The notes beneath the pieces were generated by a model, which saw only the letters and a list, made by a program, of their open reading frames with translations, was not told the origin of the DNA and made no database searches. From Atopobiaceae bacterium (GTDB lineage: Bacteria; Actinomycetota; Coriobacteriia; Coriobacteriales; Atopobiaceae), in the NCBI GenBank assembly GCA_017510875.1, contig JAFWLX010000274.1, positions 1 through 6,815 of the forward strand: a stretch of 6,815 nt of DNA, written 5' to 3'. Both the position numbers and the translations under genes were made by a program. Within the stretch, counting starts at the first letter, position 1; every line of letters begins with the position of its first letter. Below are positions 1 through 4,443 of this stretch, in pieces.

Positions 1-385
1 AGTTCTGCTTATCTACAACGACGGCCTCATTGATTCGTTTGACACCATCTACGATCCCACCCAGGAGTATGCGCACGCCCAGCTGATGACCTTTGTCGAG
101 GAGGACGAAGACCACGAGGGCCGCTTCACGTGCGGCATTGACCTCGTCCCCATCATTCACACCGGTGCGCACGAGCAGCCCAACATTCGTCGCATCTGCG
201 AAGCCACCTTTACCTCTGATTATCCACACGGATCGCGCCCCTCTATTCCAGTGGTCTGCTCGATGATTGACGGTCTTGAAAAGCTCATCGTTGACGGTGC
301 CGTCATCTGGGAGGGTGAGCCTGCGCTATACATCGCGGATGGCAACTACGAGAACGTATTTGTGGAACGCAGCGAGCGCATCTAG
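1..385 (+). CDS. C-terminal part of an unrecognised protein (5' end outside window)
   Basis: The reading frame is open from position 2 to a TAG stop at 383-385, so about 127 residues of the C-terminus are visible and the start is outside the window. An in-frame ATG at 86 has no ribosome binding site ahead of it, and the frame runs open through it, so it is an internal methionine. The visible part is acidic (EEDEDHE around residues 35-41 of the visible part). It looks like a mixed alpha/beta soluble domain with no transmembrane segment, and it ends in YENVFVERSERI. I do not recognise the family. The early LLIYNDGL segment superficially recalls the LLLYTDG motif of SpoIIE/PP2C phosphatases, but the following residues do not continue that fold, so I do not call it. 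The gene runs into the long hairpin element 7 nt after its stop, which may end its transcript. Confidence 0.75.
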   Translation, partial: VLLIYNDGLIDSFDTIYDPTQEYAHAQLMTFVEEDEDHEGRFTCGIDLVPIIHTGAHEQPNIRRICEATFTSDYPHGSRPSIPVVCSMIDGLEKLIVDGAVIWEGEPALYIADGNYENVFVERSERI

Positions 386-392
386 CAAACTG

Positions 393-491
393 GCCCTTAT
401 AAGAAGAGGCGGCCCCTTGCGATCTGCTGAGGAAATGAGCGGCAGCTCACCTCATGCCAGAGAACAAGGGGCCGCCCCTTCTTATAAGGGC
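393..491. repeat. Long-hairpin element with 27-bp terminal inverted repeats
   Basis: The arms 393-419 and 465-491 are inverted copies of each other with one mismatch in 27. Read as minus-strand RNA, that mismatch becomes a G-U pair. Between the arms lies a second nested hairpin (428-432 with 450-454, and 436-440 with 445-449). The right arm also folds on itself (AAGGGG 466-471 with CCCCTT 475-480, loop CCG), followed by CTTAT, so it could act as a weak terminator for the gene ending at 385. The sequence GCAAAC occurs at 385-390 and 490-495 near the two ends; this may be a target duplication but overlaps the arm, so it is weak evidence. The element has no coding capacity. It could be a MITE or REP-type palindrome, or an intergenic hairpin that protects or ends mRNA. 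Confidence 0.7.
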
Positions 492-500
492 AAACGTGGC

Positions 501-540
501 TTTGGGGACTGCCCTTTGATCCATGGGACGGACCCCAAGA
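501..540. repeat. REP-like GGGGAC/GTCC hairpin
   Basis: TTGGGG (502-507) pairs with CCCCAA (533-538). After one mismatch, the inner segments 509-514 and 525-531 pair with one bulged base and one G-U, leaving a 10-nt loop (515-524). Palindromes built on GGGGAC...GTCCCC with a short loop are known as dispersed REP-type sequences, often mobilised by REP-associated tyrosine transposases. No transposase is visible here. It begins 10 nt after the long-hairpin element, so the two may form a compound repeat. Multi-copy status cannot be seen from one window. Confidence 0.45.
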
Positions 541-633
541 TCACGCGAGTGAGCGCTAACGGTAGGATATGTCAGGTGGACGGTATATTTGCTCAAATGT
601 CTACTTTTCACTGTACATTTGAATCGAATCGGC

Positions 634-639
634 TATAGT
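634..639 (+). promoter_or_regulatory. Possible -10 box (TATAGT) of an intergenic transcript
   Basis: TATAGT matches the sigma-A -10 consensus at five of six positions and would place a start near 645. There is no good -35 hexamer at 16-18 nt upstream. The region where it should lie is occupied by inverted repeats (593-600 with 615-622, and 607-619 with a later copy at 692-704), which suggests an activator or repressor site. The call rests on the -10 box, the ribosome binding site downstream at 678-684 and the terminator at 1005-1037. Confidence 0.3.
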
Positions 640-692
640 TAAGTCAACAAAAAGAGCTGCCAAAGTGGTAGCCGACCAAGGGGGTGATGCCA

Positions 693-755
693 ATGTACAG
701 TGAAGAGAATCACAGGGATTCCGCGGAAGACATTGCGCGCCCCATCTTCGTCTAG
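693..755 (+). CDS. Possible 20-residue leader peptide
   Basis: ATG at 693 follows AAGGGGG (678-684) with an 8-nt gap, a strong ribosome binding site. An alternative in-frame ATG at 687 is too close to it. The frame runs 20 codons to a TAG at 753-755 and gives a hydrophilic, acidic-then-basic peptide beginning MYSEEN and ending PIFV, without a signal or membrane segment. The start codon lies inside a 13-bp segment (692-704) that is the exact inverted copy of 607-619. Just downstream are two mutually exclusive hairpins (759-781 and 779-794), a layout that would suit translation-dependent control. No regulated gene follows before the terminator, so the role is unknown. It may also be a chance ORF. 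Confidence 0.3.
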   Translation: MYSEENHRDSAEDIARPIFV

Positions 756-1004
756 AGCCGCTTAAAAGGGCTTCGTAAGCGATACAGGCATCGCAAAGTC
801 AGACAGAAATCGACAGACGGCAGGTCCGATGTCTCCGCGTAGAGTCTAAATCACGTAGGCGGGCATAGTAGTGGGTGTCCAGCGAGACGTGCATGCAAGG
901 AAGCGACAACGCCCATGAGTCGCACTTCCCGAGAAGGCGGCTGACCTGTAGGGGATGATTCCAAAGGGCTAGGAGAAGCCGAATATACGGCAACCAAAAG
1001 CTTC

Positions 1005-1037
1005 AGGGGACGATGTAAACATCGTCCCCTTTCTTGT
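1005..1037 (+). terminator. Intrinsic terminator, probably bidirectional
   Basis: An 11-bp perfect stem (1005-1015 with 1020-1030) with a TAAA tetraloop is followed by TTTCTTGT on the plus strand. On the minus strand the stem is followed by a poorer T-containing tail (TGAAGCTTTT), and the minus-strand gene ending at 1052 lies immediately upstream in that direction. It therefore probably ends both transcripts, and it is more convincing for the plus one. The 12-nt segment 1026-1037 recurs exactly in the terminator at 2661-2698. Confidence 0.85.
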
Positions 1038-1051
1038 GGGCTAAGGTTTTC

Positions 1052-1324
1052 CTACTCCTCGCATCCCTCTTTGGTCAGCTCTCCTCGCACCACCTGACGC
1101 AAGTACTCTTCTGCATCGGCCATCTTCTGAGGATCGCCTTGCGTTCTTGCCGCGCGAAAGGCATTGAGCGCCTTGAAGAAATCCGTTTCCAGGGGGTTCT
1201 CTTCCTCATCTGTCTGACTCTTCTCGCTGTCCTGGTCCTCCTCGCCGACAAAGGCCGTGTTGAGGCCCGTCTGACCGAGCAGGCCCTTGAGCTGGGCAGC
1301 TAGCTCGTCGTTGCTTTGGCTCAT
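1052..1324 (-). CDS. Small acidic hypothetical protein (90 aa)
   Basis: I do not recognise this protein. The start was set at the ATG at 1324 because AGGGAG (ending at 1331) lies 6 nt before it but directly abuts the alternative ATG at 1330. Residues 1-23 look helical; residues 27-48 are an acidic, low-complexity linker (EEDQD, TDEEEN). Residues 49-85 (FFKALNAFRAARTQGDPQKMADAEEYL) read as two amphipathic helices, and the tail ends in CEE. There is no signal peptide or membrane segment, so it is probably cytoplasmic. It lies 46 nt downstream of the other small minus-strand gene, consistent with a two-gene operon, and ends 15 nt before the terminator at 1005-1037. The clear ribosome binding site, sensible amino acid composition and terminator favour a real gene. 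Confidence 0.7.
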   Translation of the reverse strand: MSQSNDELAAQLKGLLGQTGLNTAFVGEEDQDSEKSQTDEEENPLETDFFKALNAFRAARTQGDPQKMADAEEYLRQVVRGELTKEGCEE

Positions 1325-1370
1325 ATGCATCTCCCTATAGACGGCTTCTGAAAACCATACCAGGCTCGAA

Positions 1371-1622
1371 TCAATGTCCCATCATGCACATGCCACCCGT
1401 GCTTGGGCGGTTTCTGTCACTAAGGACATAGCTTGAGGCTGAGTTTCTCATGTTGCATTCAAAAAGCTCCATCTCGCCGTCTATGTAGGGTTGATACATG
1501 GCATCAACACCACTCGTCAGACCAGAGACACCGTCGCAGTCATCGCCCCAGGCAAGAGCCTCCTGAACAATGCGCAGGCGCTCCTCACGCGTAGTGTCCT
1601 TGATAAGCTTGCTTCTGGACAT
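1371..1622 (-). CDS. Small hypothetical protein (83 aa) with a YQPYIDGEMEL motif
   Basis: The start is the ATG at 1622, preceded by AAGGAGGAG with about 4 nt to the start. A longer frame to 1643 would bury this ribosome binding site inside the gene. The N-terminus (MSRSKLIKDTTREERLRIVQEAL) is a basic helix, followed by a Cys-containing WGDDCDG segment, the YQPYIDGEMELFECN motif at residues 44-58, and a Met/Cys-rich end (MCMMGH). This arrangement reminds me of short conserved hypothetical proteins of gut anaerobes that carry a similar YIDG-E motif, but I cannot verify that and no function is known to me. It is soluble, without a signal or membrane segment. It is transcribed divergently from the TipAL-like regulator about 245 bp away and is probably the first gene of an operon with the gene ending at 1052. 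Confidence 0.72.
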   Translation of the reverse strand: MSRSKLIKDTTREERLRIVQEALAWGDDCDGVSGLTSGVDAMYQPYIDGEMELFECNMRNSASSYVLSDRNRPSTGGMCMMGH

Positions 1623-1817
1623 AGCTCCTCCTTCTCGACTCAACTTGATAAGAATACGTCAAATCGGGACGCCGCGCCGTAGCTTTCCGCGATTGGGAGG
1701 CTTGGCATCCTGGCGTTGCGAGCAGAGGAACATGTTGTTAGCTTTCCTCGCGAAGGACACTTTCGTGCGTGGCGATCTCTTGCTCTCACGATTCTTCAAG
1801 CTTGCACAAATCATCGC
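1623..1817. other. Divergent intergenic region without a recognisable gene
   Basis: This stretch separates the two small minus-strand genes from the regulator promoter. Next to the minus-strand gene it contains the ribosome binding site complement (1625-1633). TTGACG can be read on the minus strand (complement of 1659-1664) as a possible -35 box, but no good -10 box follows at the right distance. I see no tRNA, no repeat and no coding pattern in the rest. Confidence 0.4.
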
Positions 1818-1848
1818 TTGACTATTACGTTACGTCATAGTTCATACT
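1818..1848 (+). promoter_or_regulatory. MerR-type promoter and operator of the tipA-like gene
   Basis: A -35 box TTGACT (1818-1823) and a -10 box CATACT (1843-1848) are separated by 19 bp, the stretched spacing that MerR-family regulators act on. The spacer is filled by a dyad centred on 1831: half-site ACTATTACGT (1821-1830) mirrors ACGTCATAGT (1832-1841), with nine of ten positions matching. Such an operator between the boxes is what the family uses to twist the promoter into an active form once ligand is bound. The predicted start of transcription, near 1855, leaves only about a dozen leader bases before the ATG at 1868. I infer positive autoregulation, as established for tipA of Streptomyces lividans. 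Confidence 0.72.
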
Positions 1849-1867
1849 TCGTTGCGAGGTGAAAGAG

Positions 1868-2635
1868 ATGGAACCAAAGACCTACAAAGCAAGTGAGCTT
1901 GCGCGACTAAGCGGCCTCAGCGTTCGCACCCTGCACCACTACGACCAGATTGGGCTGCTGGTCCCCCATCGCGACGACAACGGATACAGGCGATATGGGA
2001 CGGGCGACGTAAGCCGGCTTCAGCAAATCATGCTGTGGCGAGCGTGCGGGATGGAACTACGTCACATTAAGGAGCTGCTGGACAACGGGGGCTATGACGA
2101 GCGCAGCGCCCTAGAAGATCAACTCAGGGCATTACAAGAGCAGCGCGAGCAGATTGACGGCGCCATTCGCAACGTGCGGGAGACGCTTGAAAGCTTGGAT
2201 AAGGGAGTGAAGATGAACGACCAGGAACGATTCGAGGGGCTAAAGCAGAAGGTCATAGAAGACAACGAGCGTACTTTTGGCAAGGAAGCCCGTGCACTGC
2301 ACGGCAGCCAGGCGGTTGATGATGCCAACAAGGCGCTTGCCGCGATGGACGAGGAAGCGTGGAACGATATGAATGCCTTGGAAGAGCAGATCAAACAGCT
2401 TCTGACCAAAGCCATGGCTTCCGGCAACACGTGTGGCCTAGAGGCACAGGAACTTGTTCGAGCCCACGCACGCTGGCTGTCGCTTCATTGGGGAAAGGGC
2501 GCCTACAACGCAGAGGCGCATCGGGGTTTGGCAGACGGCTACCTTGCCGACGACCGCTTTGTCAGCTACTACGATGGCGCATGCGGGGCTGGGGCAACCA
2601 AGTTCTTGCATGACGCAATTCATCAACTGGCGTAG
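1868..2635 (+). CDS. tipA: TipAL-like MerR-family regulator with TipAS ligand-binding domain
   Basis: This is a 255-residue transcriptional activator. Residues 5-55 are the MerR winged helix-turn-helix (YKASELARLSGLSVRTLHHYD, then the NGYRRY wing). Residues 57-112 give the rest of the DNA-binding domain and a coiled-coil dimerisation helix (ALEDQLRALQEQREQI). Residues 116-255 match the TipAS antibiotic-recognition domain, with the typical start NDQERFEGLK, the HARWLSLHWG segment and the FVSYYD...FLHDAI end. The length is close to the 253 residues of S. lividans TipAL. The start at ATG 1868 is chosen over GTG 1859 because GAGGTGA lies 5 nt before it. In family members the TipAS domain binds thiopeptides or other bulky drugs and triggers activation. 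Cysteines here are at 60, 189 and 239; none seems to fall where the drug-trapping Cys214 of TipAL lies, so the ligand may differ. It is monocistronic, between its own promoter and a terminator. Confidence 0.88.
   Translation: MEPKTYKASELARLSGLSVRTLHHYDQIGLLVPHRDDNGYRRYGTGDVSRLQQIMLWRACGMELRHIKELLDNGGYDERSALEDQLRALQEQREQIDGAIRNVRETLESLDKGVKMNDQERFEGLKQKVIEDNERTFGKEARALHGSQAVDDANKALAAMDEEAWNDMNALEEQIKQLLTKAMASGNTCGLEAQELVRAHARWLSLHWGKGAYNAEAHRGLADGYLADDRFVSYYDGACGAGATKFLHDAIHQLA
2213..2635 (+). CDS. Possible internally initiated TipAS short form (140 aa)
   Basis: An in-frame ATG at 2213 (Met116 of the long protein) is preceded by AAGGGAG (2201-2207) with a 5-nt gap, and it sits exactly at the junction between the coiled coil and the ligand-binding domain. 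In S. lividans the tipA mRNA is known to give both TipAL and, from an in-frame internal start, the 144-residue drug-binding TipAS. The geometry here is the same (140 residues). The short form would bind ligand without binding DNA and so act as a drug sink. This is inferred from the ribosome binding site, the position and the family precedent. Confidence 0.45.
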   Translation: MNDQERFEGLKQKVIEDNERTFGKEARALHGSQAVDDANKALAAMDEEAWNDMNALEEQIKQLLTKAMASGNTCGLEAQELVRAHARWLSLHWGKGAYNAEAHRGLADGYLADDRFVSYYDGACGAGATKFLHDAIHQLA

Positions 2636-2660
2636 AGACAGACAGGTTCCCGGCCTGTGA

Positions 2661-2698
2661 AAAGGGGTCGAGCTGGATAGGCTCGACCCCTTTCTTGT
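2661..2698. terminator. Bidirectional intrinsic terminator between tipA-like gene and livF
   Basis: A perfect 13-bp stem (2661-2673 with 2681-2693) with a 7-nt loop is followed on the plus strand by TTCTTGTTG. On the minus strand it is followed by a short T-run (TTTTCAC). It lies 26 nt after the regulator stop and about 47 nt beyond the livF stop, so it serves two converging transcripts. A smaller hairpin (ACAGG 2642-2646 with CCTGT 2654-2658) precedes it on the regulator side. Confidence 0.88.
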
Positions 2699-2739
2699 TG
2701 CAAAGTTGCCAGTGCGATCTTACACGGCGCCTACAGCGG

Positions 2740-3447
2740 CTATCCGCCCAGGTATGCCTTGCGCACGTCGTCATCAACCAGCAGCTCGGCCCCTGTTCCG
2801 GTCTTTACCACGCGGCCGGTCTCGAGCACGTATCCACGATCGGCAATCGAAAGCGCCATGCTCGCGTTCTGCTCGACCAAAAGCACGGTCGTGCCCATCT
2901 CGTTCACGGCCTTGATGATGTCAAAGATCTCCTGAACCAAGATCGGGGCAAGGCCCATGGAGGGCTCGTCCAGCATCATGAGCTTGGGCTTGGACATCAG
3001 CGCCCTGCCCATGGCCAGCATCTGCTGCTCGCCACCAGAAAGCGTGCCAGCACGCTGGTTCCTGCGCTCCTTCAGGCGCGGGAAGCGCTCGTAGACCACC
3101 TTGCGCATCTCGGCCGACTCCGCGTCGGTTCGCGTGAACGCACCCATCTCGAGGTTTTCGCGCACGGTGAGGTCCTGGAACACGCGCCGGCCCTCGGGGC
3201 ACAGTGCGATGCCCTTGGTGACCATCTTGTGGGCAGGAACGCCCACAAGGCTCTCGCCCTCGAACTCTATGCCGCCCGTCCTTGGCTTGAGCAGCCCGGC
3301 GACCGTGTTGAGCGTCGTCGACTTGCCAGCGCCGTTGGCACCGATCAGCGTGACGATCTCGCCCTGGTTGACCTCGAACGACACGCCTTTGACCGCATGA
3401 ATCGAGCCGTAGTACACGTTGAGGTCGGTGACCTTTAGCATTGCCAT
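2740..3447 (-). CDS. livF: LivF: branched-chain amino acid ABC transporter ATPase
   Basis: This 235-residue cytoplasmic ATPase of the HAAT importer is normal length for LivF. Walker A is GANGAGKS (36-43), the signature is LSGGE (136-140) and Walker B is LMMLDEP (156-162). Two features separate LivF from LivG: PEGRRVF (84-90) at the Q-loop, and VEQN (191-194) where most ABC ATPases have the switch histidine. Both are usual in LivF and do not suggest loss of activity. The start ATG 3447 follows AGGGGG with 5 nt between; a second ATG at 3441 is less well placed. The ribosome binding site overlaps the end of livG, leaving a gap of 9 nt, so translation is probably coupled. It is the last gene of the operon and runs into the terminator at 2661-2698. 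Confidence 0.95.
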   Translation of the reverse strand: MAMLKVTDLNVYYGSIHAVKGVSFEVNQGEIVTLIGANGAGKSTTLNTVAGLLKPRTGGIEFEGESLVGVPAHKMVTKGIALCPEGRRVFQDLTVRENLEMGAFTRTDAESAEMRKVVYERFPRLKERRNQRAGTLSGGEQQMLAMGRALMSKPKLMMLDEPSMGLAPILVQEIFDIIKAVNEMGTTVLLVEQNASMALSIADRGYVLETGRVVKTGTGAELLVDDDVRKAYLGG

Positions 3448-3456
3448 GGCTGCCCC

Positions 3457-4443
3457 CTAGTCCTGCTTGCCGAGGTAAGCCTCGACAACCTGCGGATTTG
3501 CCTGAATCTCCTCGGGCGTACCCTTGGCGATGACCTTGCCAAAATTGAGCACCACAATACCCTCGCAGATGCCCATGACAAGGTCCATGTCGTGCTCGAT
3601 GAGCAGCACCGCAATCTGGAAGTCGTCGCGGATCTTGACGATGTTGTCCATCAGCTCTTCGGTCTCTACGGGGTTCATGCCCGCAGCAGGCTCGTCAAGC
3701 AGCAGGAGCTTTGGCCCCGTGGCAAGCGCGCGCACGATCTCGAGCCTGCGCTGGGCACCATAGGGCAGAGAGCCCGCAATGTCACCGGCGTGGTCGGCCA
3801 TGTTGAACACGTCAAGCAGCTCGAGCGCACGGTCGTGGAACTCCTTCTCAGAGAGCCAGTAGCGCAGCAGGCGGAAGATGCCGCTCCACATGCCACATTC
3901 CACCTGGTTATGCAGGCCGATCTTCACGTTGTCCTCAACGGTGAGCGAATCGAACAGACGGATGTTCTGGAATGTGCGCGCAATGCCCTCACGGCTCACA
4001 CGTGCAGTGTCCATGCCAGCCGTGTCCTGCCCGTCAAGCAGAATGGTTCCGCGTGTGGGCTGGTAGACCTTGGTGAGCAGGTTGAAGACAGTGGTCTTGC
4101 CGGCACCGTTGGGACCAATGAGTCCTGCAATCTCGGTCTTTCCCACCATAAGGTTGAGGTCGTCCACAGCCTTGAGGCCACCAAAGTCTATGCCTAGGTG
4201 ACGGCACTCGAGCACCGGCGTGAGCAGCGCATCTCGCTCGGGCACAAGGTAGTCGTTGGGAGGCGCAACCATTTTGGTGCGCGCACGAGAGCCGTGACCC
4301 TTCTTTGAATCAGCCGACGGCGCTGGCTCTGCGGACGGCGACGACACCGCGCCCCGTGCCGCTCGCTCGCTCTGGGCCTTGTAGGTACCTTCGGTGCGTT
4401 TTGATTCGCTCGAGACCTCGTGGGTCCTGTCGTCACGCGACAT
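3457..4443 (-). CDS. livG: LivG: branched-chain amino acid ABC transporter ATPase with N-terminal extension
   Basis: This is the second ATPase of the importer, 328 residues long. The ABC domain starts near residue 75. It carries Walker A GPNGAGKT (110-117), Q-loop Gln159 in RTFQNIRLF, the LivG-type signature LPYGAQRRLEI (226-236), Walker B LLLLDEP (246-252) and switch His284 in IEHD. LivG proteins are usually near 255 residues; here about 70 residues precede the domain, rich in Ser, Arg, Lys, Glu and Ala, without a membrane or signal segment and probably disordered. The long start is supported because its ATG (4443-4441) overlaps the livM stop as TGATG and GGAGGTGAG lies just upstream. The only internal ATG near the domain border (Met58) would still leave 17 extra residues and would break this tight coupling. 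LivG and LivF are expected to form the heterodimeric motor under LivH/LivM. Confidence 0.94.
   Translation of the reverse strand: MSRDDRTHEVSSESKRTEGTYKAQSERAARGAVSSPSAEPAPSADSKKGHGSRARTKMVAPPNDYLVPERDALLTPVLECRHLGIDFGGLKAVDDLNLMVGKTEIAGLIGPNGAGKTTVFNLLTKVYQPTRGTILLDGQDTAGMDTARVSREGIARTFQNIRLFDSLTVEDNVKIGLHNQVECGMWSGIFRLLRYWLSEKEFHDRALELLDVFNMADHAGDIAGSLPYGAQRRLEIVRALATGPKLLLLDEPAAGMNPVETEELMDNIVKIRDDFQIAVLLIEHDMDLVMGICEGIVVLNFGKVIAKGTPEEIQANPQVVEAYLGKQD

Larger units (their letters stand above)
645..1037 (+). ncRNA. Candidate structured RNA or leader transcript of unknown class
   Basis: This roughly 390-nt stretch has no convincing gene-sized ORF on either strand but ends in a textbook terminator and is rich in local and long-range complementarity. 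Hairpins: 656-661 with 667-672; 759-764 with 776-781, competing with 779-783 with 790-794; 899-907 with 919-929 (9 bp, two-base bulge); 968-971 with 978-981; 978-981 with 988-991 as an alternative. A closing helix joins CAGGTC 821-826 to GACCTG 943-948 and continues with CCGC 836-839 and GCGG 937-940. The loop of the 899-929 hairpin (909-915) can pair with 872-878, which would make a pseudoknot. I looked for hallmarks of tmRNA, RNase P RNA, SRP RNA, 6S RNA, T-boxes, group I and II introns and common riboswitches and saw none. The pairings were found by eye and not by energy calculation, so some may be chance. Confidence 0.35.

Noticed and set aside
1..385. SpoIIE/PP2C-type phosphatase for the first gene, based on LLIYNDGL
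   Set aside because: Only one short segment is similar, and the following 110 residues do not match that fold. Left as unknown.
267..638. 123-codon open frame on the plus strand
   Set aside because: It starts inside the frame of the first gene and runs through both palindromic repeats; composition is not protein-like.
799..993. 64-codon open frame on the minus strand in the structured-RNA region
   Set aside because: No ribosome binding site and no protein-like pattern. The region is better explained by RNA pairing and the plus-strand terminator.
645..1037. tmRNA, RNase P RNA, 6S RNA, SRP RNA, group I or II intron
   Set aside because: The conserved segments I would expect (tRNA-like ends and tag frame, the RNase P GAGGAAAGUC core, the SRP GGAAGG apex, intron domain V or the P7 core) were not found.
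2695..3438. 247-codon open frame on the plus strand
   Set aside because: It lies antisense to livF, whose motifs are unmistakable. Its product has a His/Leu/Arg-rich composition typical of mirrored codons, with no motif and no ribosome binding site.
3592..4197. 201-codon open frame on the plus strand
   Set aside because: Antisense shadow of livG, without a recognisable domain.
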